A stretch of 64,000 nucleotides of DNA, from the NCBI RefSeq assembly GCF_040054535.1, contig NC_090796.1, forward strand, positions 15,589,501-15,653,500, written 5' to 3'. The notes beneath the pieces were generated by a model. It searched no databases, was not told where the DNA came from, and worked only from the letters and a program-made list of their open reading frames with translations. This stretch comes from Antennarius striatus. Lineage: Eukaryota; Chordata; Actinopteri; Lophiiformes; Antennariidae. Shown piece by piece: positions 26,551 to 37,466 of the stretch; position 1 is the stretch's first letter, and each line of letters opens with the position of its first letter. Position numbers and translations under genes: made by a program.

Positions 26551-27916
26551 CTACAAAACATTGAACACTTTGTTCTCGATCAAACTAATAGACTTATCCA
26601 GTAGCATTTTTTCACTGCTAACAGATTTATACCCAAACAGCTTCAGGGTTGGCCCACAAACCTTCTGCACAACCTGGACTATTTTGAAGGGTAAGCTAAA
26701 TCTCCATTTCTCTACGTGTTCCGAGGAGTTTTTCTGCGTGGAGTAAAGCCCGTCGGTCTTCTTCGAAGCCTGGGTGTTGCTCAGGATCCAGAATCTCGCT
26801 TGTGGTGTGAACGGGATTCCAGTAAAGCGGTACATCTCCGCGGCTTTGCTCATGGGGAAGCGGGCTATGTCCTCGTACCTCACTAGCATGTAGCGCCCGC
26901 GCAGCCACGACGGCTGGTTGAGTCCGAGCTCGGCGGACATCCTGATGTTGTCGCAGTTGCCTTTCAGCTTACTCAGTTCGACTTCATCGATCGGGACGTC
27001 TGCACCCGTCGCCCATTTCTTCCAGTTCTTGTATTTCTCTTCGAAGGCCACCATGCGTGAAGCTAATACAGCTCGCGGATCCCGAACCAGCTGGATGAAC
27101 CTCACATCAAGGCGTGGATCCTCCGCCAGAGGTCGGAGAGTGTCCAGTTTGCGTGTCCTCACCGTCTTGATGGCCCTGTGTTCCTTTTGGAGGCAGGACT
27201 CGGACGCCATTGTCAAGTTTATAGGTCCGCAGCGCCTGCTCCGGCAGTGATACGGCTCAAAGACCCCCCTAACAACAGGACTGCACACCGACTCCTCGCA
27301 AAGGGAGATGCTGGACCACCTACGGAAAAGGGAAGGGGTGACGTGGTCCACGGGGAGGGGTTCGATGAAGCTCTCCAACTGGGAGAAGTCGCACAGGAAG
27401 AGCTGCTGGAGAACATCGCGGTACGCCTTGGCCGCCACCGTGGCGTTGGTGCCTCCGGTCTCCAGCGTTAGCATCTTCTCCACATGCCACAGAGGCTCAA
27501 AAAGGTAAAACATGTTGCCGCCATGCTGGTTGAAAAACTCCCCCACAAAGGAGGATCCAGTCCTGGTGGTGGCCAACAGGAGGATGTGCTTCCTGCCCCT
27601 CCTCACCATCTCCGGATGCTCGCCGTAGTTCTCCAGGTGTCTCTTCATCATGTAGGTCAGGCCCGTCTTGCTGAGGGAGGTGGAGGAACCTCCCTCAGCA
27701 AGCGTGAGGGAGAAATGGGTCTCGGGGGCTTGTTTGGAGGAGAGCTTATCTGTCACCCTGGAAGTTTGAGAGGAATCGGGTTACCTTTAACAGAAACAAA
27801 TCATTATCTTATTTAAGTCCTTTTTTCTGGACTTACCTGGAGATGATGTTGTTTTCCTTCTCTATGACAACCAGTGCCACAACAAAAAAGATGGATATTG
27901 TGTATTTGATCCTCAT
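26551..27916 (-). CDS. chst3: chondroitin 6-O-sulfotransferase (carbohydrate sulfotransferase 3)
   Basis: This Golgi type II membrane enzyme transfers sulfate from PAPS to carbon 6 of GalNAc in chondroitin. Coding exons are complement(27837..27916) and complement(26551..27757); the intron is GT-AG and the frame closes, giving 428 residues. Exon 1 encodes [17 protein letters not shown], a short cytoplasmic tail and signal anchor, followed by [10 protein letters not shown], which is typical of CHST3. The 5'-phosphosulfate-binding loop ATTRTGSSF is at residues 89-97 and the 3'-phosphate motif [12 protein letters not shown] at about 250-261. The C-terminal [20 protein letters not shown] block is also family-typical. 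As I recall it the human protein is about 50 residues longer, mainly in the variable stem region. Teleosts have two copies (chst3a/chst3b); I cannot tell which this is. A non-coding 5' exon may exist upstream. Confidence 0.95.
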
Positions 27917-30900
27917 TCTCGGATGCCGCGGCGCCGGGATGCGCCTTCACACACTACTTCTTAATGGGTTCTGCCAATCTTGCAAGTCTACTTCTTAAAG
28001 AGCCTTCCAGGTATTTGTATTCCCCGTCGTAGGCGATGTTTCATCCTGTAAATGAAACCAACATCAACCTGTCAGTCACACATTTTGCACACTTGAGCAC
28101 AGACGTGAGTCTCAATTCTGTCTGTCCACACTCTTTAGGGGGATTCATTAAAACCGCCAATGGAAACGGGACGGATATGACAGATTTATTGCACTGTGAT
28201 GCAAAGCGATGTTTCTCGCCCCTTTAATTCTGGACATTCACTCGGAGACACAAATATTTCAGCTTAACAAGGTAAAAATAGACACCAGCTGAATCTCCTC
28301 TACTGGAATGTAAGCATTCACTCCTGTGAGGAAGTTCTTGTGATCTTTAAGTGCGCTGGTGCGTTCAGGAACCTGCCCCACCCTCTGTACCCATCTGACC
28401 CTTCACTGGAAGGAGATCTTTACCTCTAAGACATGGACTACTTGTAGAGTAGACCGTCTGCCGGTGATGCTACCTCATCAAACACCTTTGTGCCTCTCAA
28501 ACCCTAAACCGATTGGGGTCCAATTGTTGCCTCTGCTGAGACTGAAGAGGAAAGCCTACATCAATCACACCGATCCGAGCCGGCAGGTCGTTCAGTGCTT
28601 CTGAGTGTCTATGGAGGGGAGGTAGGCAAATTAGGAGAGGATTTAATGAAGCCTGTTCGGGACTGTCGTACACATTCCTGAGAGATTTTTGCTCCTTTGA
28701 AGATAAAGGCATTTTGTCCTGGATCCCTGACTAATCTTCAGATTTCTAGATAATCCCACCTACTTTATGTGCCAACAAATGGGTGCCAACAAACACCTCA
28801 GAAGTAATGAGGAAATTGGCCGTTGCTGTGTTTGCCCACAGGCATGCTTAGTGTTTTAAATCCTTGAATCAGGTGTGTGAGTTTGGGAAAGCATTTCTTT
28901 ATTGGATCTGTCAGGAGCTACACAAATTATCCTGAGTGTGTTTGCGGCTTCTCAGGATTGCTGTTAAACCACCTCTGGCCGAGCCCCGGGGAGGTAACAC
29001 ATTAGTCTAACCCTTGCTTTTAATCAGCCACAAACAAACACCAAATGTCCAACTCACTACAATGAGGTCATAACATGACAGAGAGAGGAAAAAACGCCAA
29101 GTCCAGTTCTCACATCCTGTTATAACCGAAGGACCGTGGACGGGAACACAGGAGCCTGAATACAGGGAATGGTTGGAAACTGCCTGCGAAATTCTCTGGG
29201 AGGAATGGGAAGTTTACATTTCAAATAGGGAGCACTGTTGACGTGGAACGGCGTGTCGTGAAAAGGCCCGTTGCACTCAGACCTGCTTTCACCAGGAGGA
29301 AAAATCAGCACCACCCTGCCGCATGCCACAACCACAAAGGTGTCTTTACTCGGGAGGGACTCCAAACCTCCTAAACCAGAACGTAAACTCACGGGTCATT
29401 CTCACGTCACAGGGTCAGTGACTCAAACCCCCAGATGTTAACAAGCCTTTTAAAAGTGGTCGGCTGCATCACAGGAGGCTTTAAAAGAGCGATCCAGCTA
29501 ACGCTAACACAAGCTGATTCTGGAGCAGATTTCTCCTGAACAGCTGAAGAAGATGAGGATGTGTTTTAAAAACATGAAGGTCATTCTACCTGATTCAGGA
29601 CTCTATGACCTGACTGATATGAAAATATGTAATTCCACCCTTCTAAAGCTAAATCCTTAGTGCCAAGGTCTTGTGAAGTAGGCCTCGTGTGTTGGAGATG
29701 GTGCACCAGCCTGATGCTCCCCTAAAACAGGCTGGAAATAACATCTTCTTCTGCACCAGATGTACTTTATTTAACATTGCAGGCATTTTTCAACATCATC
29801 ATTAATATCTCAGGTATCTTTCACGGTTGGTTTGAATTTTCTTGAGCATCCAAGAAATCCAGATCCATCAGATTTACTTGTTTGGCTGTTAGAAGTCCAA
29901 TAACATTAAATACATCACATTAAAATGTGGTTTCCTCCTTTGACTTCACCACAACAAATGAAACGACAAAGAAAGTGAGTGACTAATATCTGTTAAAAAA
30001 TAAGTAACCGCATGGTTTATTTGGGTGTCCATCCATTTTTAAGTCTCGCCATATGTGATTTAGGACAAATGGAAATAATGTCATCAACAAATCGTCAAGT
30101 GTTCCGAGCTGGTTTTTGTCATTTACACCAATTATCCCAGTTTATTGCATCTGCTGTGTAAAATAAAACACACATGAGCAGACGTTCTCACGGACCACTG
30201 AGGCATATGACACTTTTGATCATCTGCTCATGGCAAAAAACCGCCGTCGCACCATTCATCATCTCGCAGCTATTGCTTTTCAAGGCTGGCTTTTATTTAA
30301 TATCAAATCATTTGTAAAGATAAATTCGAACACCGCCAAGCCAAAGCCACTTTTGACTGTTGAAGGGATGGACAGTTTAAAATTTGAAAAATTCTCACTT
30401 TAAATGGGCCAAATATTTGGTTTTGTGTTCAGGAGATTGATGACAATATTAATAATTACCTGATACTTTTTAAAAAAGACTTGTAAATCTATACTTTTCA
30501 CTAAATCAAACATAAATTGTAATGAAAAATTGTTTTGGTATTGGTGGCTTGAGCCCCTGGGGAGCGTTATCTCTATCAACGACCCTGGCCGTCATGTTAT
30601 TGGTGTAAATGCTAAAGGTTGGTGCGGCCTCCCGAAATATATGTCAAACCTGCAGGCACATATACCCGAAATGTTCATCTTATGTAATTACAGATAAGCC
30701 TACAGTTTATTTCAAAGGTCAAAAGGATAAAGCGGTAATTTGGAGTCATGCTTTCTGAGTGTAAAGTCCGAGAAAAGACACTTTCCTGGATTTTTATTCC
30801 ACAACCACGTGTGATGCTGGTTTATAGCGCCTTATTAGAGTTTAATAGCACTTAGGCAATATTATGAGGATTAATATTTAAAAAAAATACCCACCATCGT

Positions 30901-31439
30901 GATGAATGAGGGCATCCACGCTGATCAGACTTTCCTCTAACTCCGCTCTGAAATGAATCCCATTACTTCCCAGGATTATTTCCCTTGTGTGAGGAAAATG
31001 AAGGCAGTCCGATGCTTGCAGTGAGAGAAACCCGTGGATCAGATGGAGTCATGTTTAGGGAAGCTGGATGTCGACTGCCTTCAACAGTGTCTGACTTTAA
31101 AAGTTTGGTCCGGAGGAGGAGGAGAAGGGAGAGGAAGAGGAGGAGGAGGGAGGTCAGGACAAAAAGCGCACCGCTGTCTCTTCTTTAACCAACGCTCGGT
31201 GAAGATGTATAATCAAAAAATTTACTTTGTACACTTAAATCATGTGACAAAGTGTTTGAATTAACTTCAAAGTATGACCATGATATTGTTATTGTATATT
31301 GATCTTGTTTTGGCATATTTTATGCTTCACTTTACTAAATTACTGAGTATTGTGGTCGCAATAAAAAGAGAAAGTAAGCGCTCCCTCCTGTGGTGAGAAC
31401 TAGGAAGTGCAGCTGAACTAAAGAACCCGTACTGTATTC
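27917..31439. other. intergenic stretch between chst3 and the hAT fossil
   Basis: The part next to chst3 is its 5' UTR or promoter; it is GC-rich at 27,917-27,950. No further coding exon is recognised. Segments near 30,190-30,340 and 30,530-30,850 are free of simple repeats and have balanced composition, so they are candidate conserved non-coding elements. The purine-rich open frames near 30,985-31,264 reflect a GGA/GAG tract at about 31,111-31,155. Confidence 0.5.
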
Positions 31440-32165
31440 TAAAACAGCGGTCCCTGAAGGGCCGGGTGCATTTAAGGTAGTATTTTCATGGACCGGCCTT
31501 CATTTGCTCGATAATCGTTAATGACACCAGGATAGTTGTAGTCCAATAATAAATCACCCGCAGTGGTCTTATGTCAAATTCAGACACCTTTCATTTTAGA
31601 AGGAAAATCATTTCTAAAACGAAATAACTATAATAATAATAATAATTTTAAAAAAACTCGATTCAAGTGACTGCTCTGGTGAGGGTCATTTTGAAATACA
31701 GATATTTACAATCAGTGCATCCAACGTAGGAGAACTACTGATTATTCTTTTATAACAGGGTGAACAAGTCAAACAACTAATAATAACAATGACAGTTAGT
31801 GTTTAATTAGAGGTTCGGGGCAAATGTCCTTACCGGCGGGCGGCATCAATTCTTCACCAACAGTCCAAGTTTTTTCGCCTTATAGCGATACGATCAGCCG
31901 ATAGGTGTGACGCTCTCAGTGCACTCACATTTGTTGATGTGCTGACCATCAGTAATTTCTTCTGCCCTTCATGTTCACGTTTTTTTCTTTCAAAAAACTT
32001 TAAAGCATAGTCTTTTTAATGCCTTGGTGCTTTAAATCTCCATGTGCCAAAGCAGCTTTGAAGGCTTCATTGACTCATTTCCTAGCCTGTCGCCACATAT
32101 TCCACAGAGCGGGCTGTAAGTGTTGTGCGTAGGACTCCTGATGCTTGCTGTTAAATGCACATTTT
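31440..32165 (-). mobile_element. hAT-superfamily DNA transposon fossil (internally deleted)
   Basis: Read on the minus strand, 32106-32044 encodes CGICGDRLGNESMKPSKLLW followed by H. This is the BED-type zinc finger and the N-E-S-M-K-P-S-K-L block typical of hAT transposases of the ZBED/Charlie type. Further on, about 31944-31880 encodes STSTNVSALRASHLSADRIA, and about 31850-31820 gives a PPAGKDIC-like block. Both are standard in that family just after the finger. There are in-frame stops (for example shortly after the finger) and the whole RNase-H-like catalytic core and C-terminal dimerisation region are absent. The left end (about 31445-31510) has the GGTCCCTGAAGG...CATGGACCGGCC sequence typical of non-autonomous hAT termini. 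It is an old, inactive copy. The exact ends are uncertain. Confidence 0.75.
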
Positions 32166-32586
32166 GTGTGCATTTAAAGGTCAAAGTCGGTTCAAACAAA
32201 AATATTTTTTATGAAGATACTGTACTAGCCTAAAGTACAGTTCCACTGAGTATTTGATATTTTTGTAGTTCATGATTTTTCCTGTGTAAATTTGAACTAA
32301 CTGTAACCGTTACATGGGAAACATTTAAGGGTCTGGTGTGAAGTATGAGTTGTCTTTTTTTATTTATTTATTTTTTTTACATTTGATGTATTTAAATAAA
32401 ACACTGCATATAGACATTTATTATTATTACCCACCGTGGTTGAATTTAGCTCTCACGCCTACAATTCCCATCACGCATGACGCGCTTTGATGATGTAATC
32501 GAACGTTCACGAAGTTCCAAAACAAATGCGTCACAAACTCGCGCACCTGGCAGTATAGAGGGTAACGACTAAACGCTTCCATCTTG
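32166..32586 (+). promoter_or_regulatory. ghitm promoter region and probable non-coding exon 1
   Basis: The first part (32,166-32,440) is AT-rich with nothing recognised. From about 32,440 CpGs increase. A ZNF143/Staf-type motif lies at 32459-32480 and a YY1-like word (CCATCTTGG) at 32579-32587 coincides with a good splice donor, TTG|GTAAGTG, at 32586/32587. This arrangement fits a TATA-less housekeeping promoter with a short non-coding first exon ending at 32586. The transcription start itself is not visible. Confidence 0.55.
32459..32480 (+). promoter_or_regulatory. ZNF143 (Staf)-type promoter motif
   Basis: CTACAATTCCCATCACGCAT closely follows the known ACTACAATTCCCA..ATGC element found in many TATA-less vertebrate promoters. 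It lies about 105 bases before the putative first splice donor of ghitm, where such an element would be expected. Confidence 0.55.
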
Positions 32587-32942
32587 GTAAGTGTCGTTTA
32601 TTGACGTCCAAGGTTATTTAAATACTTAAGTAAATACATTTTATTTGTAATTATTAAACGAGGCAAAATGTCACCGGTCGTCCGTCACAGTCCGTGAAGG
32701 TTTTGTAACGACATGATTGTTAGCCGTTACGGCTAATGTCTTGCTAGCTTACGTTAGCTAACTACCGCTAGGTGACTGACGTAACTCATCATTTAGCTGC
32801 AGCAATGCCGAGTAATTCACCAGCTTTATGTTTTTATGACCGTAAAACTAACTCGTATGAATTATATTAATACATTAAAAGCTGCGCTACTGAAGATCTG
32901 TTTGTCTGCCCTATTAGACTGATACAGAATAATACGACGAAC

Positions 32943-34989
32943 ATGTTGGTGGCGAGGCTGACATGCCTGAGGAGTCTTCCTCTTGTCGGGGTTCGTCCTG
33001 TTCTGTCGCAGGGTTCCCCGGCCCTGAGGACACCCACCCTGAAAGGCTGTCTCCCCCTGTTCAGACCCCAGCAGGTACCGTCAAATTAACTCAAAATAGT
33101 TCTAGTTGGTGTTCTAGTTGTCATGTTTGACAGTCAAGAAACTTTGACTAAATGTAGTGTGGTGTAAAGTTTATTTGTCCTTCTTCAGGGTTATTCCACG
33201 AAAGCCAGATTTGGTTTCCGCCGTGTGAAGACAACCAGAGAACAGCTGAAGGAAGCAGCCTTTCAGCCAGCAACAGATACTGCCATGAAAAGTAATCCTC
33301 ATGACATATTCCAAATAAATGCACTAAAATATTAGATTCGACAGACCGTGCCGTTTCATACTGTAACTAAAGCTGTGTGTTATCTATCAGGCCACAGTGC
33401 GCCAATAGAAATTGTTAAATTCTGTTTACCTGGACTGGTTTTCGAGTACTTATTTTTATTATGCAGTGTAATTGAAATTAGTGAGTTTCTCAACAATAAT
33501 GCACTTTTTTGTGATTTGCTTCCAGTCAACGACATGGGAAAAATTATTCTGGCCGGAGGTGCAGCCGTCGGCCTCGGAGCTCTGTGCTACTACGGTCTCG
33601 GCATGTCCAATGAATTGGGTGCCCTTGAGAAATCAGCGTGAGTATTTCACTGGCAGTTTTTTCATTTGGATTTGATGTGCAGAAAGGAACATTTTTATAC
33701 TTTCAAAGAGGTCCATGTTGATTCATGTCTTCCCTATCTTTACAGGATCTGGCCTCAGTATGTCAAGGACAGGATCCACTCCACCTACATGTACTTTGCA
33801 GGCAGTGTTGGGATGACAGCTTTGTCAGCTTTAGCAGTGAGCAGGAACCCCGCACTCATGGGATTGATGACCAGAGGGTCCTTGCTGGTAAGCTTTATGC
33901 TGTTTGCATGTGATGTTGTAGCCATCATCTTTTTAGTTACATATGAATCAGTTGATCGATATAGATCTTCAGATTTCCTTTGTTTATAAAACTAGATCTT
34001 CATGTTGCACTAATCTGGTAATAAGTGTAGAAACATTTTAAGTGTTTTTACAGATCATAAAAATGATTTCCTGATGTTTTGTAATCTAGGCCATTGGAGC
34101 AACGTTTGCAGCTATGATTGGTGCAGGGATGTTGGTCAGGTCCATCTCGTACGAGCACAGCCCGGTACCCAAACACCTCGCCTGGATGCTTCATGCAGGT
34201 TTGGATGGCGTCCCAGTGATTCGCATTATTAGATGTGTAGTTACCTCAAGTGAACAGCAGATGGCGCTCGTATAAAGACTTGAGGCTGCTGTTGAAACCT
34301 GTGCAGTACCTCCACCTGTATGTAGTGGATGTGTTGTTTCATGATTGATCTAATCTGCTGGTTTAGGTGTTTTGGGGGCTGTTATTGCTCCTCTCACCCT
34401 TCTGGGAGGGCCTCTGATGGTCAGAGCTGCCTGGTACACAGCAGGCATCGTCGGGGGGCTGTCAACAGTGGCCATGTGCGCCCCAAGTGAGAAGTTCCTC
34501 AACATGGGTGGGCCTTTGGCTGTTGGCTTTGGATTGGTGTTTGCTTCTTCTATTGGTGAGTAAGATACAGTTCCACAAAGACTTCATTGGCCACAGGTAT
34601 AAACAGGGGGTCTGAGTCGACATGAATATTCATGTTGATGCTCCTTTCGTCTACAGGAACAATGTTCCTGCCACCCACCTCAGTGTTTGGAGCAGGCCTG
34701 TACTCGATAGCCGTCTACGGAGGGCTGGTCTTGTTCAGCATGTTCCTCCTCTATGACACACAGAAGGTCGTCAAGAGAGCGGAGACGTACCCTCTGTATG
34801 GGGTACAGAAATATGATCCCATTAATGCGTAAGTCACACCTGAAACACTCAAAACACTGAACAAACACATCTCTGTAGACTCGTTCTAATTCCTTTCGAA
34901 CCTGCAGGTGTTTGGGGATCTACATGGACACGATGAACATCTTCATCAGGCTGGTGATGATTCTGTCCGGCAGCAACAGGAAGAAGTAA
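32943..34989 (+). CDS. ghitm: growth hormone-inducible transmembrane protein (TMBIM5/MICS1)
   Basis: This mitochondrial inner-membrane protein of the BAX-inhibitor-1 family is linked to cristae structure and Ca2+/H+ exchange. Coding exons are 32943..33074, 33189..33291, 33526..33637, 33746..33887, 34090..34198, 34367..34555, 34657..34828 and 34908..34989. All introns are GT-AG and all phases join, giving 346 residues against about 345 in human. The N-terminus is basic and rich in Leu/Pro/Arg, as expected for a mitochondrial presequence. Several hydrophobic helices follow (for example around IILAGGAAVGLGALCYYGL, FAGSVGMTALSALAV, AIGATFAAMIGAGMLV and GLYSIAVYGGLVLFSMFLL), then the conserved YDTQKVVKRAE and YDPINACLGIYMDTMNIFIR blocks. 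The start is the first ATG of the first coding exon. The promoter is housekeeping-like. Intron 6 contains a CTCF-like motif. Confidence 0.97.
34254..34267 (+). promoter_or_regulatory. CTCF-like motif inside a ghitm intron
   Basis: ACAGCAGATGGCGC fits the CTCF core with R=A and K=T. It lies in the intron between 34198 and 34367. Occupancy is inference. Confidence 0.35.
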
Positions 34990-35789
34990 ACGCAGCGTTC
35001 TGACCAAAGCTTCAGTTTCATCTGCCACAAAGCTAAACAGTTGTGTTTTATGACTAGCATCTTATGCCAGGTGGTATCTCTTAGACGCCTCTAACTGGTG
35101 AAGGAACATGATTGCTTTGTAAGAAGAGGATTGCTCAGACCAAATGAGTGCTTACCTTGGAAATGTCAGGTTCATCCTGGGGGGGTTACAAATGGGTTTA
35201 ATCTGTCTGTCAGCAGCTCCTTCCTGTCTCAGATGTCCATGGTGTTTTTTGTTCTCTATTTATTTCTCACTCAACGTTATTGTTCCTCTCAGAATGAAAA
35301 TCCAGGAGTAGGTTATACCTACAACAGAAGTATTAAGTGCTAAACACCAGCTCATATGTCATCTGCATCTGTGATGGATTGAAGTGTTCATATGTTTCTG
35401 GGAAAACTATTTTAAATAGCAGAATCACAAAATAAACAAATCAGAAATGACATAATCTCAGATGTTTTTCTTTCTTTTCCTAAAGTAATCCCAAAGAAAT
35501 AATAATCCGGGATGAAACATTTAAAGAAGAATGAAGCACCAAGATTTATACCATGTTTGTCGCTGTGGTGAGCAACTTCACTTCTTAAGCTAAAAACAAT
35601 TTCACAACTGTGATGAACGCAATTGATCGTATAACCAAACGATCTGTGGGTAGAAGCTAATGGAGCGATACTAATTCCTAAAAATGTGGCAGCATGAAGA
35701 CTAAATTAAAGAATTTGTAAGTAGTTTCCAGTTTGTTAGTCCATGTGTATTTATGGGACATTTTTTAAAATGTCTACCTTGTGTTTGCC

Positions 35790-35795
35790 AATAAA
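35790..35795 (+). terminator. candidate ghitm polyadenylation signal
   Basis: AATAAA about 800 bases after the stop codon; an earlier copy lies at 35431-35436. Either could serve, so two 3' UTR lengths are possible. Confidence 0.45.
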
Positions 35796-36193
35796 CAGTC
35801 AGTGTGTGTAGCAGCAGATGACAAAGGCTTAGCGTAGTAATCCTCTTGTCCACCATCTGGCCGCTCCTCTAAAATTAAACCTCCAAACCAGGGCACTTGT
35901 AACAGATGCTAACATCTGTAAATGTGCAGGTGCCTGGTTAAAGCATGAACACGTGGACCTCAGCTGCCGGGACGCGCTCCAGCCCTGGATCACGATCGGG
36001 ACACGCATGACTCACATGGACAGTGTGTGAACAAGTGTTGCAGATGGAGGCTGAAGAAGGTAATAATGGATGGGAGTTAGAGGAAAGCTTCAGCACCGGG
36101 TGATCTGGAATTACCGGGGATAAAAGATTCTCTGTCATTTTCAGATTGATGACTGATATTTGGCCAAGGTTTTTACTGCTTATCATGGGGCTG

Positions 36194-36195
<2 letters not shown>

Positions 36196-36261
<66 letters not shown>
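36196..36261. repeat. (TG)n microsatellite
   Basis: About 33 uninterrupted TG units. The open frame that reads through it on the minus strand (His-Thr repeats) is produced by the microsatellite. Confidence 0.97.
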
Positions 36262-36262
<1 letters not shown>

Positions 36263-37326
36263 TTACAGTGAAACTTGAACATTCATGATAGAAATTTTAT
36301 CTTTTGAAATATGAGATTTATATTCACCAGAGCCGGCCCAAGACTTTACGGGGCCTTGAGCATAATTCTGAAACACCCCCACCCCCCCTATTATATGATG
36401 ACGTCAATTGTTTTTTATGTGATCCTGGTAATTAATAAACAGAAGCCAGCGACAAATTAAAAGTCCCTCACATTTAAATAAAATAATATTTGACTTTGAA
36501 ACAAGAGGATGTAGTAAAATTTGATCCAGGCCGAAACCACTTGAAACAAACCTGGGGGCCCCAGCTTCAGGTTCGGCCCCAGACCTCGCCCACTCGTTCC
36601 AGCGCCCCCAACTCGACGTCAGATGCTATTTTTGCCCATGTGAAAACAGGAAGTACAGCTGGCACCTGTGAGTGTGTAAACCAAGAGTCACATGACGCCT
36701 GAGCGGCTCCCAGGTTTAAAAAAAAGGTGTCAAGCTCTCCCGAGGCAAAAGTGGAAATGATGTTCAAAGATAAAAAAAAAGTATGACGTGTCAGGCCCAT
36801 CGGATACGGGATGGGCTGTAGTGTCAAAACGTCACATTCTGTTTTCCACTCCGGCTTTTTGTTTTTTCAATACCCTGTGGTTTTGGTTCCTATCAAGAAG
36901 ATCGATTAGATTCGTAACACGCCTGAAATTTCAAATAAAACAACCCTGATTGGCTCGACCGGCCATCGGTCAACGCCTGGTTTGACACCTGGGGTCACGG
37001 GGGTCACACAGGGAAAGTGTGTGACTTACGTAAATCCTCAGGTGCAGCTGAGGCCTGAAGCTGAACTTAAAACCCAACGGGGAGGCGGATGCGTCAGAAA
37101 CGTTACAGGAATTCTGCCCGGCTGAGGTTTTAAAGCTCATTCTAACGCCAGAGTCTTTGCGTCTCATTCTGGCTGCCGATACCGAGACATCGTCATGTGT
37201 GCAGAGGTGCGATGATCACGCCACACTGTGTGAAACCTCTCTTCCCTCCTCGTGCAGTCGATCTGGAGAAACCGAAGCGAGAGCAGTGAGCGAGGAGATG
37301 TCTGTGGAGGGAAGGGATGCGTCACT

Positions 37327-37332
37327 GGATTA
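37327..37332 (+). promoter_or_regulatory. candidate CRX/OTX site upstream of cdhr1
   Basis: GGATTA (TAATCC on the other strand), the core of the photoreceptor factors CRX and OTX2, lies 135 bases before the cdhr1 start codon. The word is short and could be chance. Its position in front of a photoreceptor gene makes it worth noting. Confidence 0.35.
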
Positions 37333-37466
37333 GCGGCTGAGAATCTGCCCCAGCCTCTTCCCTCCTGAGCCGCTGAGACGCCTCCAGAAGGACTCGACAC
37401 GCCGCCAGCTTTCCCCCTCCGACAAGCCTTCCACATGAGCCAACCGAGCCTTACCTCCCAGCCAGG

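Larger units (their letters stand above)
34990..37466. other. ghitm 3' UTR, intergenic DNA and cdhr1 5' region
   Basis: ghitm 3' UTR continues to one of two AATAAA signals (35431-35436 or 35790-35795). Beyond it lie a long TG microsatellite (36196-36261), a low-complexity GC-rich patch resembling a decayed interspersed repeat (about 36,330-36,610) and a palindromic TGACGTCA word (36399-36406). The last 250 bases are the presumed cdhr1 promoter and 5' UTR. No other gene is seen. Confidence 0.55.

Noticed and set aside
26918-27816. Several open frames on the plus strand across chst3
   Set aside because: They are antisense shadows of the sulfotransferase exon; the minus-strand protein is clearly conserved.
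31381-31400. CTCF motif in CTCCCTCCTGTGGTG
   Set aside because: Too many mismatches to the core on either strand.
35938-36282. Minus-strand frame with a His-Thr repeat
   Set aside because: Produced by the TG microsatellite.
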